A stretch of DNA of 64,000 bases from Cyclobacteriaceae bacterium (GTDB lineage Bacteria > Bacteroidota > Bacteroidia > Cytophagales > Cyclobacteriaceae), in contig JAHCHY010000003.1 in NCBI GenBank assembly GCA_026129485.1, positions 124,001-188,000 on the forward strand. Direction: 5' to 3'. Position numbers and translations under genes: made by a program. The notes beneath the pieces are model-generated. The model ran no database searches. It was not told the origin of the DNA and saw only the letters and a list, made by a program, of their open reading frames with translations. This document shows, one piece after another, positions 53,435 to 62,624 of this stretch. Each line of letters begins with the position of its first letter. Position 1 is the first letter of the stretch.

Positions 53435-56400
53435 TTAAAAACCAAGTTTCACTCCCACAATCAGGTTCTTGGGCTGAGGAGCTGCATAAAAATCATTCGA
53501 CAAGAATATGTTGCTCGCCAAAAAGTCTGTATTTACCTCCGGATCCCAACCTGTATATTTAGTGAACGTCAACAAGTTTTGACCTGACACATAAATTCTC
53601 GCACTTGAGAAGGATAGTTTACTAATTACACTACGCGGCAAGTTATAGCCAAGTGTTACACTTTTTAATCTGAGATAAGAACCGTCTTCCAAAAACCGGC
53701 TTGAAGCCGATGCACCATTGTTCTGGAACAACCGCGCCTGCGGCACATCGGTAATATCTCCCGGTTGCCTCCATCTTCTCAGCTGATCTATCGTTTGGTT
53801 ATCTTCATAAATCATGTTGGCCGACATAAATCCTCCTGCCGCATTATACACTTTATTTCCGGCTATGCCCTGAAACAACACGTTCAAATCAAATCCCTTA
53901 TATGAAGTATTTAAAGTAAAGCCATAAATGGAAGTAGGTGTAGGGTTTCCAAGCACTACCTTTTGTGCCTGGGCGTATACATTAGTAGTAGCATTGGGGT
54001 CTCCGTCCGGATCGTTTCTATACCAGAGCGCATTCCCGTTTGCGGGATCAACGCCAGCATATTCCGGACCATAGAAGGTACCAATTGGCTGCCCCAGCAT
54101 AACAACATTTATGTAACGTGTACTGGCAGGATCAATACGGGTTTGCTGGCCATCCAGTTTTATTATTTTATTCCTGTTGGCTGCATAATTTCCACCTATT
54201 GTTAGGGAGAAGTCAGAGGTCTTCACAATATTATAGTTCAATACAAACTCAAAGCCCTTATTTTCCAGATCTCCAACATTTCTGAATTGTGTAGTAAATC
54301 CTGAAGTAGCCGGGATAGGAGCATTCAGCAAAAGATCCCTGGTTTGTTTGTTATAGTAGTCTATCTCACCGGTTATTTTATCATTGAACAACCCAAAGTC
54401 AAACCCAACATCAAACTGTGCAGTCGTTTCCCAGGATAAGTCTGGGTTAGGAGTTTGACTGGCCCCAAGACCGGATGCTCCTCCGTATGCTATGGTACCA
54501 TATTGTGCCAAGTAGCGATAGTTCGGAATACCTGAGTTTCCTGTAAGACCATAGCTGGCTCTCAACTTTAAGAAACTGACGGGCTTAACAGCAGACCAAA
54601 AATTCTCTTGAGACAAAATCCATCCGGCTGATGCTGTAGGAAAGAAACCATATTTATTATTCGGGCCAAACTTTGAAGATGCATCGGTACGGGCACTAAG
54701 GCCTAACAAATACCTGTCTTTAAACTTGTAATTTAATCTCCCGAAGAAAGAGAGGTATGTTTCCTCTTCAAATCCTGTAGATGCCGTTAGTGGTTGAGTG
54801 GAGGATGACAATTTTTTAAGTTCCGGAACGGGAAAGTCCTGTCCTGCAATACTGGCATAATCATACGTTTTTTGCTGATATTCATAACCGCCTGTAACAT
54901 CAAAGGTATGTTGTCCAACAGTTTTATCATAAGTCGCAAAAATCCTCGTAGTGTAATTAAATATCTGCGTCCACCTGGCCGAACCATACCCCCCATTAAT
55001 ATTCACCGCGTCTGGCAACCCGGATTGAGTTTTGTTATTCCAATACCGGTCTTCCTGCTGGGTTAAAAGATCAAATCCATACTCACCTCTTATTTTAAGA
55101 CCCGGGAGAATTAAATACGTAGCATTTAACGAAACTATATTCCTGAACACATCCGTTACAAAATGTGAGTTTTCCCTTTCTACTGTTGCCGGATAATACA
55201 GGTGAGCAGGATTTAATGCATTATCATATAACTCACCATTCTCATCACGTACAGGCGAAATTGGCGCCAAAGCAACTAATTGTAACGGAGTAGAAAATGC
55301 GTTGTCTGCTGACAACCTGTTATTAGTGGTTTTACTAATGGCCACATTAGCTCCAAACGATAATTTATCAGATGCCTTATGGTCAATATTCATACGACCA
55401 GAGGTTCTTTTAAAAGAGTTTCCAATTAAGATCCCATCCTGGTCTGAATATCCTCCGCTGAAATAGAACGTTGTTTTATCTGTTCCTCCGCTTGCCGTGA
55501 AATCAAAAGTTGATAGGTTCGCCTTTTGAAAAGCCTGATCATTCCAATTCGTGTTTACAGGGTTTGTTCGCCAATCTGTATGCCCGGCAAGGTAGTCCAT
55601 CGTTTGCTCTGCATACTCAAGCCAGGAATCAGGATAATCTGCAGGATTACCTATTGGATCGTAACCCGACCTGATATCGCGGTTATACGCTGACTCCCTG
55701 AACAGTTCAATATACTGTTCTGAATTAAGGAATTCCCTATACCCTGTAGGCTTACTGCTTCCATACTGATAGTTTACAGTAAATGAAGTCTTGCCCGCTT
55801 TTCCTCTCTTGGTTGTTATCAAAACCACACCATTCGCTCCTCTTGATCCGTAAAGGGCAGCAGTAGAAGCATCCTTCAAAATTTGAAAAGATTCGATATC
55901 ATTAAAATTCAGATCTACCAGTGCATTGGTGGCAGATCCGTTATTGGATAAGTTATCCGCATTTACAATCATACCATCCACCACATACAAGGGTTCATTA
56001 CTTGCGCTGATTGATGAGGAACCCCTGATTCTAATATTGATGCCCCCTCCAAGCTTACCATTCTGAGCAGTAATTTGAACACCTGCAGCTCTACCCTGAA
56101 TGGCTTGTTCAAAGGTGGTAACAGGCAGGTTTTGAACCGTTTCGCCATTCACCCGGGCGATGCTTCCCGTAAGATCCTGCTTAAGCTGTGTTCCATATCC
56201 CACAACTACAACCTCAGAAAGTTCTTTTATATCCGATCGCAAAGAAACATTCAAAACAGAGCGCTCATCGATCGTAGCCTCCTGCGAGGTAAGGCCAATA
56301 AATGAAAACACCAAGACACCTCCCTGAACAGGAACGGAAATTTTATAATTGCCATCAGCGTCTGTAACAGACCCAATAGCTGTGCCTTTCAATACAACAT

Positions 56401-56521
56401 TTACTCCAGGCAATCCTGTTCCATCCTCTGCGGACGTAACTTTGCCTGAAATTACTCGCTCCTGTGCCCACACACTAAGCACAAAAACGAATGAGAAGCA
56501 TAATAGTAGAATCTTCTTCAT
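53435..56521 (-). CDS. SusC/RagA family TonB-dependent outer-membrane transporter
   Basis: The 1028-residue protein has a signal peptide (MKKILLLCFSFVFVLSVWAQ) and a carboxypeptidase-regulatory-like domain (about 23-105, VISGKVTSAEDGTGLPGVNVVLKGT type). The SusC hallmark ELSEVVVVGYGTQLKQDLTGSI follows, with a plug domain to about 230 (RIRGSSSISASNEPLYVVDG and LKDASTAALYGSRGANGVVLI) and a 22-strand barrel to the end. It imports its ligand with TonB energy, together with the SusD partner. There is no STN domain, so it is not coupled to an anti-sigma factor through that route. Confidence 0.95.
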   Translation of the reverse strand: MKKILLLCFSFVFVLSVWAQERVISGKVTSAEDGTGLPGVNVVLKGTAIGSVTDADGNYKISVPVQGGVLVFSFIGLTSQEATIDERSVLNVSLRSDIKELSEVVVVGYGTQLKQDLTGSIARVNGETVQNLPVTTFEQAIQGRAAGVQITAQNGKLGGGINIRIRGSSSISASNEPLYVVDGMIVNADNLSNNGSATNALVDLNFNDIESFQILKDASTAALYGSRGANGVVLITTKRGKAGKTSFTVNYQYGSSKPTGYREFLNSEQYIELFRESAYNRDIRSGYDPIGNPADYPDSWLEYAEQTMDYLAGHTDWRTNPVNTNWNDQAFQKANLSTFDFTASGGTDKTTFYFSGGYSDQDGILIGNSFKRTSGRMNIDHKASDKLSFGANVAISKTTNNRLSADNAFSTPLQLVALAPISPVRDENGELYDNALNPAHLYYPATVERENSHFVTDVFRNIVSLNATYLILPGLKIRGEYGFDLLTQQEDRYWNNKTQSGLPDAVNINGGYGSARWTQIFNYTTRIFATYDKTVGQHTFDVTGGYEYQQKTYDYASIAGQDFPVPELKKLSSSTQPLTASTGFEEETYLSFFGRLNYKFKDRYLLGLSARTDASSKFGPNNKYGFFPTASAGWILSQENFWSAVKPVSFLKLRASYGLTGNSGIPNYRYLAQYGTIAYGGASGLGASQTPNPDLSWETTAQFDVGFDFGLFNDKITGEIDYYNKQTRDLLLNAPIPATSGFTTQFRNVGDLENKGFEFVLNYNIVKTSDFSLTIGGNYAANRNKIIKLDGQQTRIDPASTRYINVVMLGQPIGTFYGPEYAGVDPANGNALWYRNDPDGDPNATTNVYAQAQKVVLGNPTPTSIYGFTLNTSYKGFDLNVLFQGIAGNKVYNAAGGFMSANMIYEDNQTIDQLRRWRQPGDITDVPQARLFQNNGASASSRFLEDGSYLRLKSVTLGYNLPRSVISKLSFSSARIYVSGQNLLTFTKYTGWDPEVNTDFLASNIFLSNDFYAAPQPKNLIVGVKLGF

Positions 56522-56830
56522 AGGTTTAGGTTTAGATTTAAGTTAATAAAGTGTTAAATCTAACAAGATTCTAAAGACAAAAACCACACGCCAACAAATG
56601 AAAACAGTATTTAATTTTTCCCAACCCGTGTTCGCCAAATAAAATTTAACCTTAAACGATTGCATCACCAAACATTCTCTGGAATAGTCGTTTTCAAAAT
56701 TCGTATCCAAATAATATTTGGAGATAAGACATCAATTTTTTTTCACTTTTTTACGAATAGCTATAAAAATCAAAGGCACACCTCACATTATGAAGCATGC
56801 CTTTGACAAAAATCTATTAATCAGCTACAA
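56522..56830. other. 309-nt intergenic region upstream of susC
   Basis: AT-rich sequence with no gene I can support. On the rpmA side it contains the hairpin listed at 56764-56805. No clear TTTG/TAnnTTTG pair was found for susC. Confidence 0.5.
56764..56805 (-). terminator. Possible terminator after rpmA
   Basis: CAAAGGCA (56771-56778) and TGCCTTTG (56798-56805) are perfect 8-bp arms with a 19-nt loop. On the minus strand ATTTTTATA follows. The long loop makes it only moderately convincing. Confidence 0.5.
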
Positions 56831-57088
56831 TCAGGCCTCCGCCTGAACCGATACAAACGATTTGTTGGCTTTTCCTTTTTTGAAAACTACCACTCCGTTG
56901 GTAAGGGCAAACAGGGTGTGATCCTTACCCATACCTACATTACGGCCGGGGTTATGTCGGGTACCACGCTGACGCACGATAATATTACCGGCAACAACCT
57001 TCTGTCCGCCAAATACTTTTATCCCTAACCGTTTACTTTCCGATTCGCGGCCGTTCTTTACTTTACCTTCGCCTTTCTTATGTGCCAT
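56831..57088 (-). CDS. rpmA: 50S ribosomal protein L27
   Basis: The 85-residue protein is L27 ([48 protein letters not shown]...). Its N-terminal tail reaches the peptidyl-transferase centre. It starts directly with MAHKKG, so no N-terminal cleavage as in Firmicutes is needed. It follows rplU by 37 nt, with a TTCAAATT/TTCGAATT-type spacer. Confidence 0.97.
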   Translation of the reverse strand: MAHKKGEGKVKNGRESESKRLGIKVFGGQKVVAGNIIVRQRGTRHNPGRNVGMGKDHTLFALTNGVVVFKKGKANKSFVSVQAEA

Positions 57089-57125
57089 AAATTCAATTCA
57101 AAATTTAAAATTCGAAACTTTAGAA

Positions 57126-57434
57126 TTAACCGATGCTTTCAATCTGCACCTTGGTAAACTGCTGACGATGACCATTCTTTACCGCGTAACCTTTTCTACG
57201 CTTCTTCTTAAAAACGATCACTTTGTTTCCTTTCACGTGCTCCAGTATCGTACCTGATACTTTAACACCTTTTACAGTAGGGGCGCCAACTTCTACACTT
57301 CCGTTGTTATCTAAAAGAAGAACCTTATCAAACGATACGTTTGATCCAGCCTCTCCCTCCAGTTTTGGAGCGTAGACATATTGATCTTTAGCCACCTTAA
57401 ACTGCTTTCCGGCAATATCTACAATTGCGTACAT
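57126..57434 (-). CDS. rplU: 50S ribosomal protein L21
   Basis: The 102-residue L21 begins MYAIVDIAGKQFKVAKDQYVYAP and has the family end KKRRKGYAVKNGHRQQFTKVQIESIG. It is the first gene of rplU-rpmA, with a predicted promoter about 25 nt upstream that carries the TTTGCAGTCC extension. Confidence 0.97.
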   Translation of the reverse strand: MYAIVDIAGKQFKVAKDQYVYAPKLEGEAGSNVSFDKVLLLDNNGSVEVGAPTVKGVKVSGTILEHVKGNKVIVFKKKRRKGYAVKNGHRQQFTKVQIESIG

Positions 57435-57463
57435 TTTTTTGGATGGTTTAAAAATTTGGACTG

Positions 57464-57494
57464 CAAAGATAAGTCAAACCGGCACATAACCAAC
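57464..57494 (-). promoter_or_regulatory. Predicted promoter of rplU-rpmA
   Basis: On the minus strand GTTG (57491-57494), a 19-nt gap and TATCTTTG (57464-57471) are followed by CAGTCC, the same -7 and extension as at rpsP. Confidence 0.65.
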
Positions 57495-58024
57495 GGGTTC
57501 CCCCAGATTTTCTTGGGATAGCCTGTTTTCCCTTCAATTATTGAGGTCTCGAGTCTAAAAGACTGAAAATCAATGGTTAGAGAGGTTATGTCCTATCTCC
57601 TGCTGCCACCATCTTAACGTATCATTTTTCGTATAAAGTTTACCGGGTCATCGCGCCTCTTTATCACCCCGTTTTTTACCTGCTATTTCTGATACCCCTA
57701 CAACTTTTTTGAGCGAAAAAATTCATTGAAAAAATTTCTAAAAAATATTCAGTTAAGCGCACGGTTCACCTATCAGATTTAAGTGAATGAAAATGAATGC
57801 CTTTTGAACAATATACTTTCATTCCATACAAACTCAACACTATGTACTCGCTGTTTCAGCCTTTGATTTTACTGCTTCATTTCAAATCTTTGTTTCCTTA
57901 CTCTTTACGAAAAAGACGATCACCATTGTCTGCTCGATAGCTGAGAAGAACCAAAAGATTTTTTATAGTTAACTGAGGGCTACCGGGTTAACTGCTATTT
58001 ATAACATTTAAAAGGATAATTTCT
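57495..58024. other. 530-nt intergenic region upstream of nrdB
   Basis: No gene, RNA or repeat that I can support. It is AT-rich with several short palindromes (for example GGTCTCGAGTC near 57546). I looked for NrdR-type boxes and saw only a weak ACAATATA half-site near 57809. A 32-codon frame at 57842 has no support. Confidence 0.5.
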
Positions 58025-59014
58025 ATGAGTGCCAATCTTCCTGAAGAACCCATCCTGATAGAGAACAAAGATCGCTTTGTCCTCTTTCCCATTGTTCATC
58101 ACGACATCTGGAAATTCTATAAACAGGCTGAGGCCAGCTTCTGGACGGCCGAAGAGATCGATTTAAGCCATGATTTAAGAGACTGGGCAAACCTGAATGA
58201 CGGGGAGCGTCATTTTATCACGCATGTTCTGGCATTTTTTGCTGCCAGCGATGGTATTGTAAACGAAAACCTGGCTGAACACTTTGTTGGCGAAGTACAA
58301 TATACAGAAGCTAAATTTTTCTACGGCTTCCAGATTGCCATCGAGAACATTCACTCCGAAACCTATTCGTTGCTGATTGATACTTATGTAAAAGACCCGA
58401 AAGAGAAAGATAAGCTCTTCCACGCCATAGATACGATGGACTGCGTGAAGAAAAAAGCAGATTGGGCGTTACGCTGGATTTCGCAAGGAAACTTCCAGGA
58501 GCGTCTGATTGCATTTGCGGCTGTTGAAGGGATTTTCTTCTCCGGCTCCTTCTGTTCTATCTTCTGGCTGAAGAAACGCGGCCTTATGCCCGGTCTTAGC
58601 TTCTCTAACGAGCTGATCTCGCGCGATGAAGGATTGCACTGCGATTTTGCATGCCATATTTATACCCAGCACGTTATCAATAAATTACCCGAGCAACGTA
58701 TCATTGATATTATTAAAGATGCCGTTGAGATCGAGAAAGAATTTGTAACCGATGCATTGCCTGTAAACCTGATTGGTATGAATGCCGAGCAAATGCGCCA
58801 ATACATTGAATTTGTGGCCGATCGCCTCCTGAACGAGCTGATCGGCAAGAAGATTTACAATGCCGCCAATCCGTTCGACTTCATGGATATGATCAGCTTG
58901 CGCGGAAAAACCAATTTCTTTGAAAAGCGCGTGGCCGAATACCAGAAAGCCGGGGTAATGAAGAGCACCGAAAAAGAAAGTGCTCCTAAGTTTTCGCTTG
59001 ACGAAGATTTTTAA
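58025..59014 (+). CDS. nrdB: Class I ribonucleotide reductase small subunit, eukaryote-like
   Basis: NrdB carries the di-iron tyrosyl radical that drives class I reduction. The 329-residue protein has [37 protein letters not shown] (iron ligands Glu and His and the radical Tyr), [28 protein letters not shown] and [14 protein letters not shown]. The end KFSLDEDF is the R1-docking tail. These stretches follow the animal/yeast R2 sequence very closely (FTLDADF tail), more than the E. coli type. It precedes nrdA by 60 nt. Confidence 0.97.
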   Translation: MSANLPEEPILIENKDRFVLFPIVHHDIWKFYKQAEASFWTAEEIDLSHDLRDWANLNDGERHFITHVLAFFAASDGIVNENLAEHFVGEVQYTEAKFFYGFQIAIENIHSETYSLLIDTYVKDPKEKDKLFHAIDTMDCVKKKADWALRWISQGNFQERLIAFAAVEGIFFSGSFCSIFWLKKRGLMPGLSFSNELISRDEGLHCDFACHIYTQHVINKLPEQRIIDIIKDAVEIEKEFVTDALPVNLIGMNAEQMRQYIEFVADRLLNELIGKKIYNAANPFDFMDMISLRGKTNFFEKRVAEYQKAGVMKSTEKESAPKFSLDEDF

Positions 59015-59074
59015 TACATTCGATCAACATTTTTTAATCTTTCATTTTTTACCAACACAACCCTATTTCTAAAG

Positions 59075-61546
59075 ATGCTCGTACTAAAACGTGACGGACA
59101 CCGGGAGTCCGTAAAGTTCGACAAAATCACGGCCCGCATTGAAAAACTCTGCTACGGTTTAGATCCCAACTTTGTCAACCCTGTAGAAGTGGCCATGAAA
59201 GTGATTAACGGCTTGTATGATGGCGTTTCCACTCAGGAACTGGATAACCTGGCTGCAGAAATTGCAGCTACGATGACCACCCGCCATCCTGACTTCGCCA
59301 AGCTTGCGGCACGTATTGCCGTTTCCAACTTGCACAAAACCACCAGCAAGTCTTTCAGCAACACCATGAAGCGCCTCTACACGTATGTAGATCCTAAAAC
59401 AGGACAAAACGCTCCGCTTATTTCGAAAGATACCTGGAAAGTGATCAAGGAACATGCTGCTGCGTTAGACGAAGCGATTATTTACGATCGCGATTTCAGC
59501 TACGACTTCTTTGGCTTTAAAACCCTGGAGCGCTCGTACCTGATGAAAATTGACGGCAAAGCGGTGGAACGTCCTCAACATTTGCTGATGCGCGTAGCCG
59601 TAGGCATTCATGGTGAAGATATTGCTGCGGCTATTGAAACCTACAACCTGCTGTCGGAAAAGTGGTTTACACACGCTACCCCTACTTTGTTCAATGCCGG
59701 CACGCCCAAGCCACAGCTTTCGTCATGCTTCCTGCTTACCATGAAGGATGACAGCATTGACGGTATTTACGATACATTGAAGCAAACAGCCAAAATTTCG
59801 CAATCTGCCGGTGGTATTGGTCTTAGCATTCACAACGTACGCGCAAAAGGTTCCTATATTAAAGGAACAGGCGGAACATCAAATGGTATTGTACCGATGT
59901 TGCGCAACTTTGATATGACTGCCCGCTATGTTGACCAGGGCGGTGGTAAGCGCAAAGGAAGCTTCGCTGTCTACCTGGAGCCCTGGCATGCCGACATTTT
60001 CGATTTCCTTGAACTGAAGAAAAATCACGGCAAGGAAGAAATGCGCGCGCGCGATTTGTTCTACGCCTTGTGGATTCCGGATTTATTTATGAAACGTATC
60101 GAGAACAACGAGGAGTGGTCGTTGTTCTGCCCGAACGAAGCACCCGGCTTAGCCGATTGCTGGGGCGAAGAGTTTGAGCGTTTGTACGAGAAATACGAGA
60201 AAGAAGGAAAAGCCCGCAAAAAAATAAAAGCGCAAGACCTTTGGTTTGAAATCCTGGAAGCCCAGATCGAAACCGGAACACCTTACATGCTTTATAAAGA
60301 TGCGGCTAACCGTAAATCGAACCAGAAGCACCTGGGTACCATTAAATCCAGCAACCTGTGCACGGAAATTATCGAGTACACTTCGCCCGATGAAGTAGCG
60401 GTATGTAACCTGGCTTCTATTGCGTTACCCAAGTTTGTAACCGAAGAGGGCACGTTCGATCATCAGAAGCTGTATGAAATTACCAAGGTAGTTACCCGCA
60501 ACCTGAACAAGGTAATTGACATTAACTACTACCCGGTTATTGAAGCCCGCAACAGCAACATGCGCCATCGCCCGATTGGCATTGGGGTGCAGGGGCTGGC
60601 CGATGCCTTCATTATGCTGCGCATGCCATTCGATTCAGAGGAAGCACGCGGCCTGAATGCCGATATTCATGAAACCATCTACTTCGCGGCTATGGAAGCC
60701 TCTATGGAACTTTCGAAGCAGCATGGCCCTTACGAAACCTTTAAAGGCTCACCTGTATCAAAAGGAATCTTCCAGTTTGATATGTGGGGTGTAACGCCAA
60801 GCTCAGCTCGTTGGGATTGGGAAAGCCTGAAGAAAGAAGTAAAACAACATGGCGTACGCAACTCTTTGCTGCTGGCGCCTATGCCTACCGCTTCTACTTC
60901 GCAGATTTTGGGTAACAACGAATGCTTTGAGCCTTATACTTCAAACATTTATACCCGCAGGACACTTTCAGGCGAGTTTATCGTAGCCAACAAGCACCTG
61001 ATGAAAGACCTCATCAGCCTGAACCTGTGGACCGAAAATATGCGCCAGAAGCTTATCGCGACCAACGGTTCGGTACAGCCTATTGCCGAGATTCCGCAAA
61101 ACATTAAAGACATCTATAAGACTGTTTGGGAAATTTCGCAGAAGGCCATTATTGATATGAGTGCCGATCGAGGTGCATACATCTGCCAAAGCCAGAGCCT
61201 GAACATTCACCTGACTGACCCGAACTTTGGCAAGCTTACCTCCATGCACTTCTATGCCTGGAAGAAAGGCCTGAAAACCGGTATGTACTACCTGCGGACT
61301 ACCGCTGCTGCCGATGCCATTAAGTTTACGCTGGATAAATCGGCTGTACAGCAGCCTGCCGTGCAAGCTGTTACTACAACAGCCGTTGTTGCCGAGCCGG
61401 TTGCTGTATATGCAACCAAAACTGAAAAACAGCAAACCATTGCTTACAACGAGCCCGAAATAAAGCTTTCGGATATAGAGCAGAAACGGGCTGATATGGC
61501 CTGCTCGCTGGACAACCCGGAAGCCTGTGAGGCTTGCGGATCGTGA
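59075..61546 (+). CDS. nrdA: Class I ribonucleotide reductase large subunit, eukaryote-like
   Basis: NrdA binds the ribonucleoside diphosphate and reduces it using the radical from NrdB. The 823-residue protein has an N-terminal ATP cone ([25 protein letters not shown]...), [40 protein letters not shown] with the active-site Cys, and [20 protein letters not shown]. The C-terminal redox pair is EACEACGS. The N-terminus closely follows eukaryotic R1. The ATP cone implies dATP feedback. A terminator follows. Confidence 0.97.
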   Translation: MLVLKRDGHRESVKFDKITARIEKLCYGLDPNFVNPVEVAMKVINGLYDGVSTQELDNLAAEIAATMTTRHPDFAKLAARIAVSNLHKTTSKSFSNTMKRLYTYVDPKTGQNAPLISKDTWKVIKEHAAALDEAIIYDRDFSYDFFGFKTLERSYLMKIDGKAVERPQHLLMRVAVGIHGEDIAAAIETYNLLSEKWFTHATPTLFNAGTPKPQLSSCFLLTMKDDSIDGIYDTLKQTAKISQSAGGIGLSIHNVRAKGSYIKGTGGTSNGIVPMLRNFDMTARYVDQGGGKRKGSFAVYLEPWHADIFDFLELKKNHGKEEMRARDLFYALWIPDLFMKRIENNEEWSLFCPNEAPGLADCWGEEFERLYEKYEKEGKARKKIKAQDLWFEILEAQIETGTPYMLYKDAANRKSNQKHLGTIKSSNLCTEIIEYTSPDEVAVCNLASIALPKFVTEEGTFDHQKLYEITKVVTRNLNKVIDINYYPVIEARNSNMRHRPIGIGVQGLADAFIMLRMPFDSEEARGLNADIHETIYFAAMEASMELSKQHGPYETFKGSPVSKGIFQFDMWGVTPSSARWDWESLKKEVKQHGVRNSLLLAPMPTASTSQILGNNECFEPYTSNIYTRRTLSGEFIVANKHLMKDLISLNLWTENMRQKLIATNGSVQPIAEIPQNIKDIYKTVWEISQKAIIDMSADRGAYICQSQSLNIHLTDPNFGKLTSMHFYAWKKGLKTGMYYLRTTAAADAIKFTLDKSAVQQPAVQAVTTTAVVAEPVAVYATKTEKQQTIAYNEPEIKLSDIEQKRADMACSLDNPEACEACGS

Positions 61547-61566
61547 TTGATTTTAGTTCTAAAAGC

Positions 61567-61597
61567 AAAGCCCCGAACTTGAGTTCGGGGCTTTTTT
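61567..61597. terminator. Bidirectional terminator after nrdA
   Basis: AGCCCCGAAC and GTTCGGGGCT form a 10-bp stem with loop TTGA, with AAAG before and CTTTTTTG after. It separates nrdA from the convergent DUF3127 gene. Confidence 0.85.
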
Positions 61598-61617
61598 GTT
61601 TTCTATGGGTTTTGTTT

Positions 61618-61968
61618 TTAAAACGGCAGATCATCACTTCCACTGCTCTCCGGGATAAAATCATCTGCCGGTGGTGGCGTTTCATTTCCGCCTCCACCAG
61701 ACTGGCGGGTAATTTTCCAGGCACGCACATCGGTGTACCATCGGCCGTTGTATTCGCGGCTTTCAATGTTTACCGATGCCGTTATTTTCTCACCAATAGT
61801 AAGCCGGTTCTCATCCACCTTTTCGCCCCATAGCGACAGGCAAACTTTTTTAGGATACTGGCCCGGCTGTTCCAATATAAATTCCTGCTTTTTCCAAACT
61901 CCGTTTTTTCCCTGCCCGCTTTGTTGTGGTAAAAGCGCTACCACAGTTCCGCTAATGTCCATTGCCAT
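61618..61968 (-). CDS. DUF3127 protein with an SSB-like acidic tail
   Basis: This 116-residue OB-fold-like protein (MAMDISGTVVALLPQQSGQG, KKQEFILEQPGQYPKKVCLSLWG, NIESREYNGRWYTDVRAWKI) belongs to DUF3127. A Gly/Pro linker and the tail SSGSDDLPF resemble the protein-docking tip (DDDIPF) of single-stranded DNA-binding proteins. Binding to single-stranded nucleic acid is therefore plausible but unproven. Its ATG overlaps the stop codon of the Uma2 gene (TAATG), so the two are coupled. Confidence 0.8.
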   Translation of the reverse strand: MAMDISGTVVALLPQQSGQGKNGVWKKQEFILEQPGQYPKKVCLSLWGEKVDENRLTIGEKITASVNIESREYNGRWYTDVRAWKITRQSGGGGNETPPPADDFIPESSGSDDLPF

Positions 61969-62549
61969 TATAGTAACAATTTTAAGTTAAGATTAAGACC
62001 GGGCAGCACATCCAGCCCGTCCAACTCACCGTCAAAATCATCAAAAGATTTTACCAGTCCGTTATTTGAATAAATCCATGCTTTTTTTGCGATCGGATCA
62101 ATCAGCCAACCCAAAAGACACCCGTTGGCCATCCAGTCATTCATTTTTTCTTTCAGTTGCTTGATGCTGTCTGATTGTGAGCGTACTTCTATTACGAAAT
62201 CCGGGCACAGGGGAGGGAATTTATCACGCTCTGCTTCAGTAAGGTTGTCCCATCGCTCTTTAAAAACAAATGCAGCATCAGGTGCCAATACTGATTTATC
62301 AGGCAAACGAAACCCAACTGAGGCATCAACCAGATAACCCAATTCTTCTTTGTCCTCAGACCACCTCGCCAGAAACCTGTAAATTTTGAAATGAATTCTA
62401 CCTGTATTACCTCCGGATGGCGACATAATTATTAATTGGCCTTGTTTGTTTCGCTCAATCTTAAACCAATCATTAGCCGCACAGAAGTCGAACAGTTCGT
62501 CATCCGTAAATTGATGATTAGCTGGAAATTTAAGTACGATTGGCTCCAT
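61968..62549 (-). CDS. Uma2 family (DUF820) putative endonuclease-fold protein
   Basis: The 193-residue product matches the Uma2/DUF820 family, a PD-(D/E)XK nuclease fold. LAPDAAFVFKERW carries the conserved Asp, CPDFVIEVRSQSDS the Glu-x-x motif, and MNDWMANGCLLGWLIDP the next signature. The family is expanded in Bacteroidota and Cyanobacteria and its function is not known. It ends in a TAATG overlap with the DUF3127 gene, an arrangement worth noting because both may bind DNA. Confidence 0.85.
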   Translation of the reverse strand: MEPIVLKFPANHQFTDDELFDFCAANDWFKIERNKQGQLIIMSPSGGNTGRIHFKIYRFLARWSEDKEELGYLVDASVGFRLPDKSVLAPDAAFVFKERWDNLTEAERDKFPPLCPDFVIEVRSQSDSIKQLKEKMNDWMANGCLLGWLIDPIAKKAWIYSNNGLVKSFDDFDGELDGLDVLPGLNLNLKLLL

Positions 62550-62572
62550 ATCGTAAAGATATAAATTCTAAA

Positions 62573-62620
62573 GACCTTCCAGGTCTTTAATACCGCTAAA
62601 TAAAAGACCTGGAAGGTCTG
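62573..62620. repeat. AGACCTTCCAGGTCTTT inverted repeat downstream of acs
   Basis: AGACCTTCCAGGTCTTT (62573-62589) and its exact complement (62604-62620) form a 17-bp stem with a 14-nt loop. Each arm is itself nearly palindromic (AGACCT-TCC-AGGTCT). It lies just past the acs stop and could terminate it. The GACCTGGAAGGTC unit is a dispersed repeat in many Bacteroidota genomes. Confidence 0.65.
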
Positions 62621-62624
62621 ATTT

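Noticed and set aside
57495-58024. NrdR boxes or a small gene upstream of nrdB
   Set aside because: Only a weak half-site and a 32-codon frame without signals were seen.
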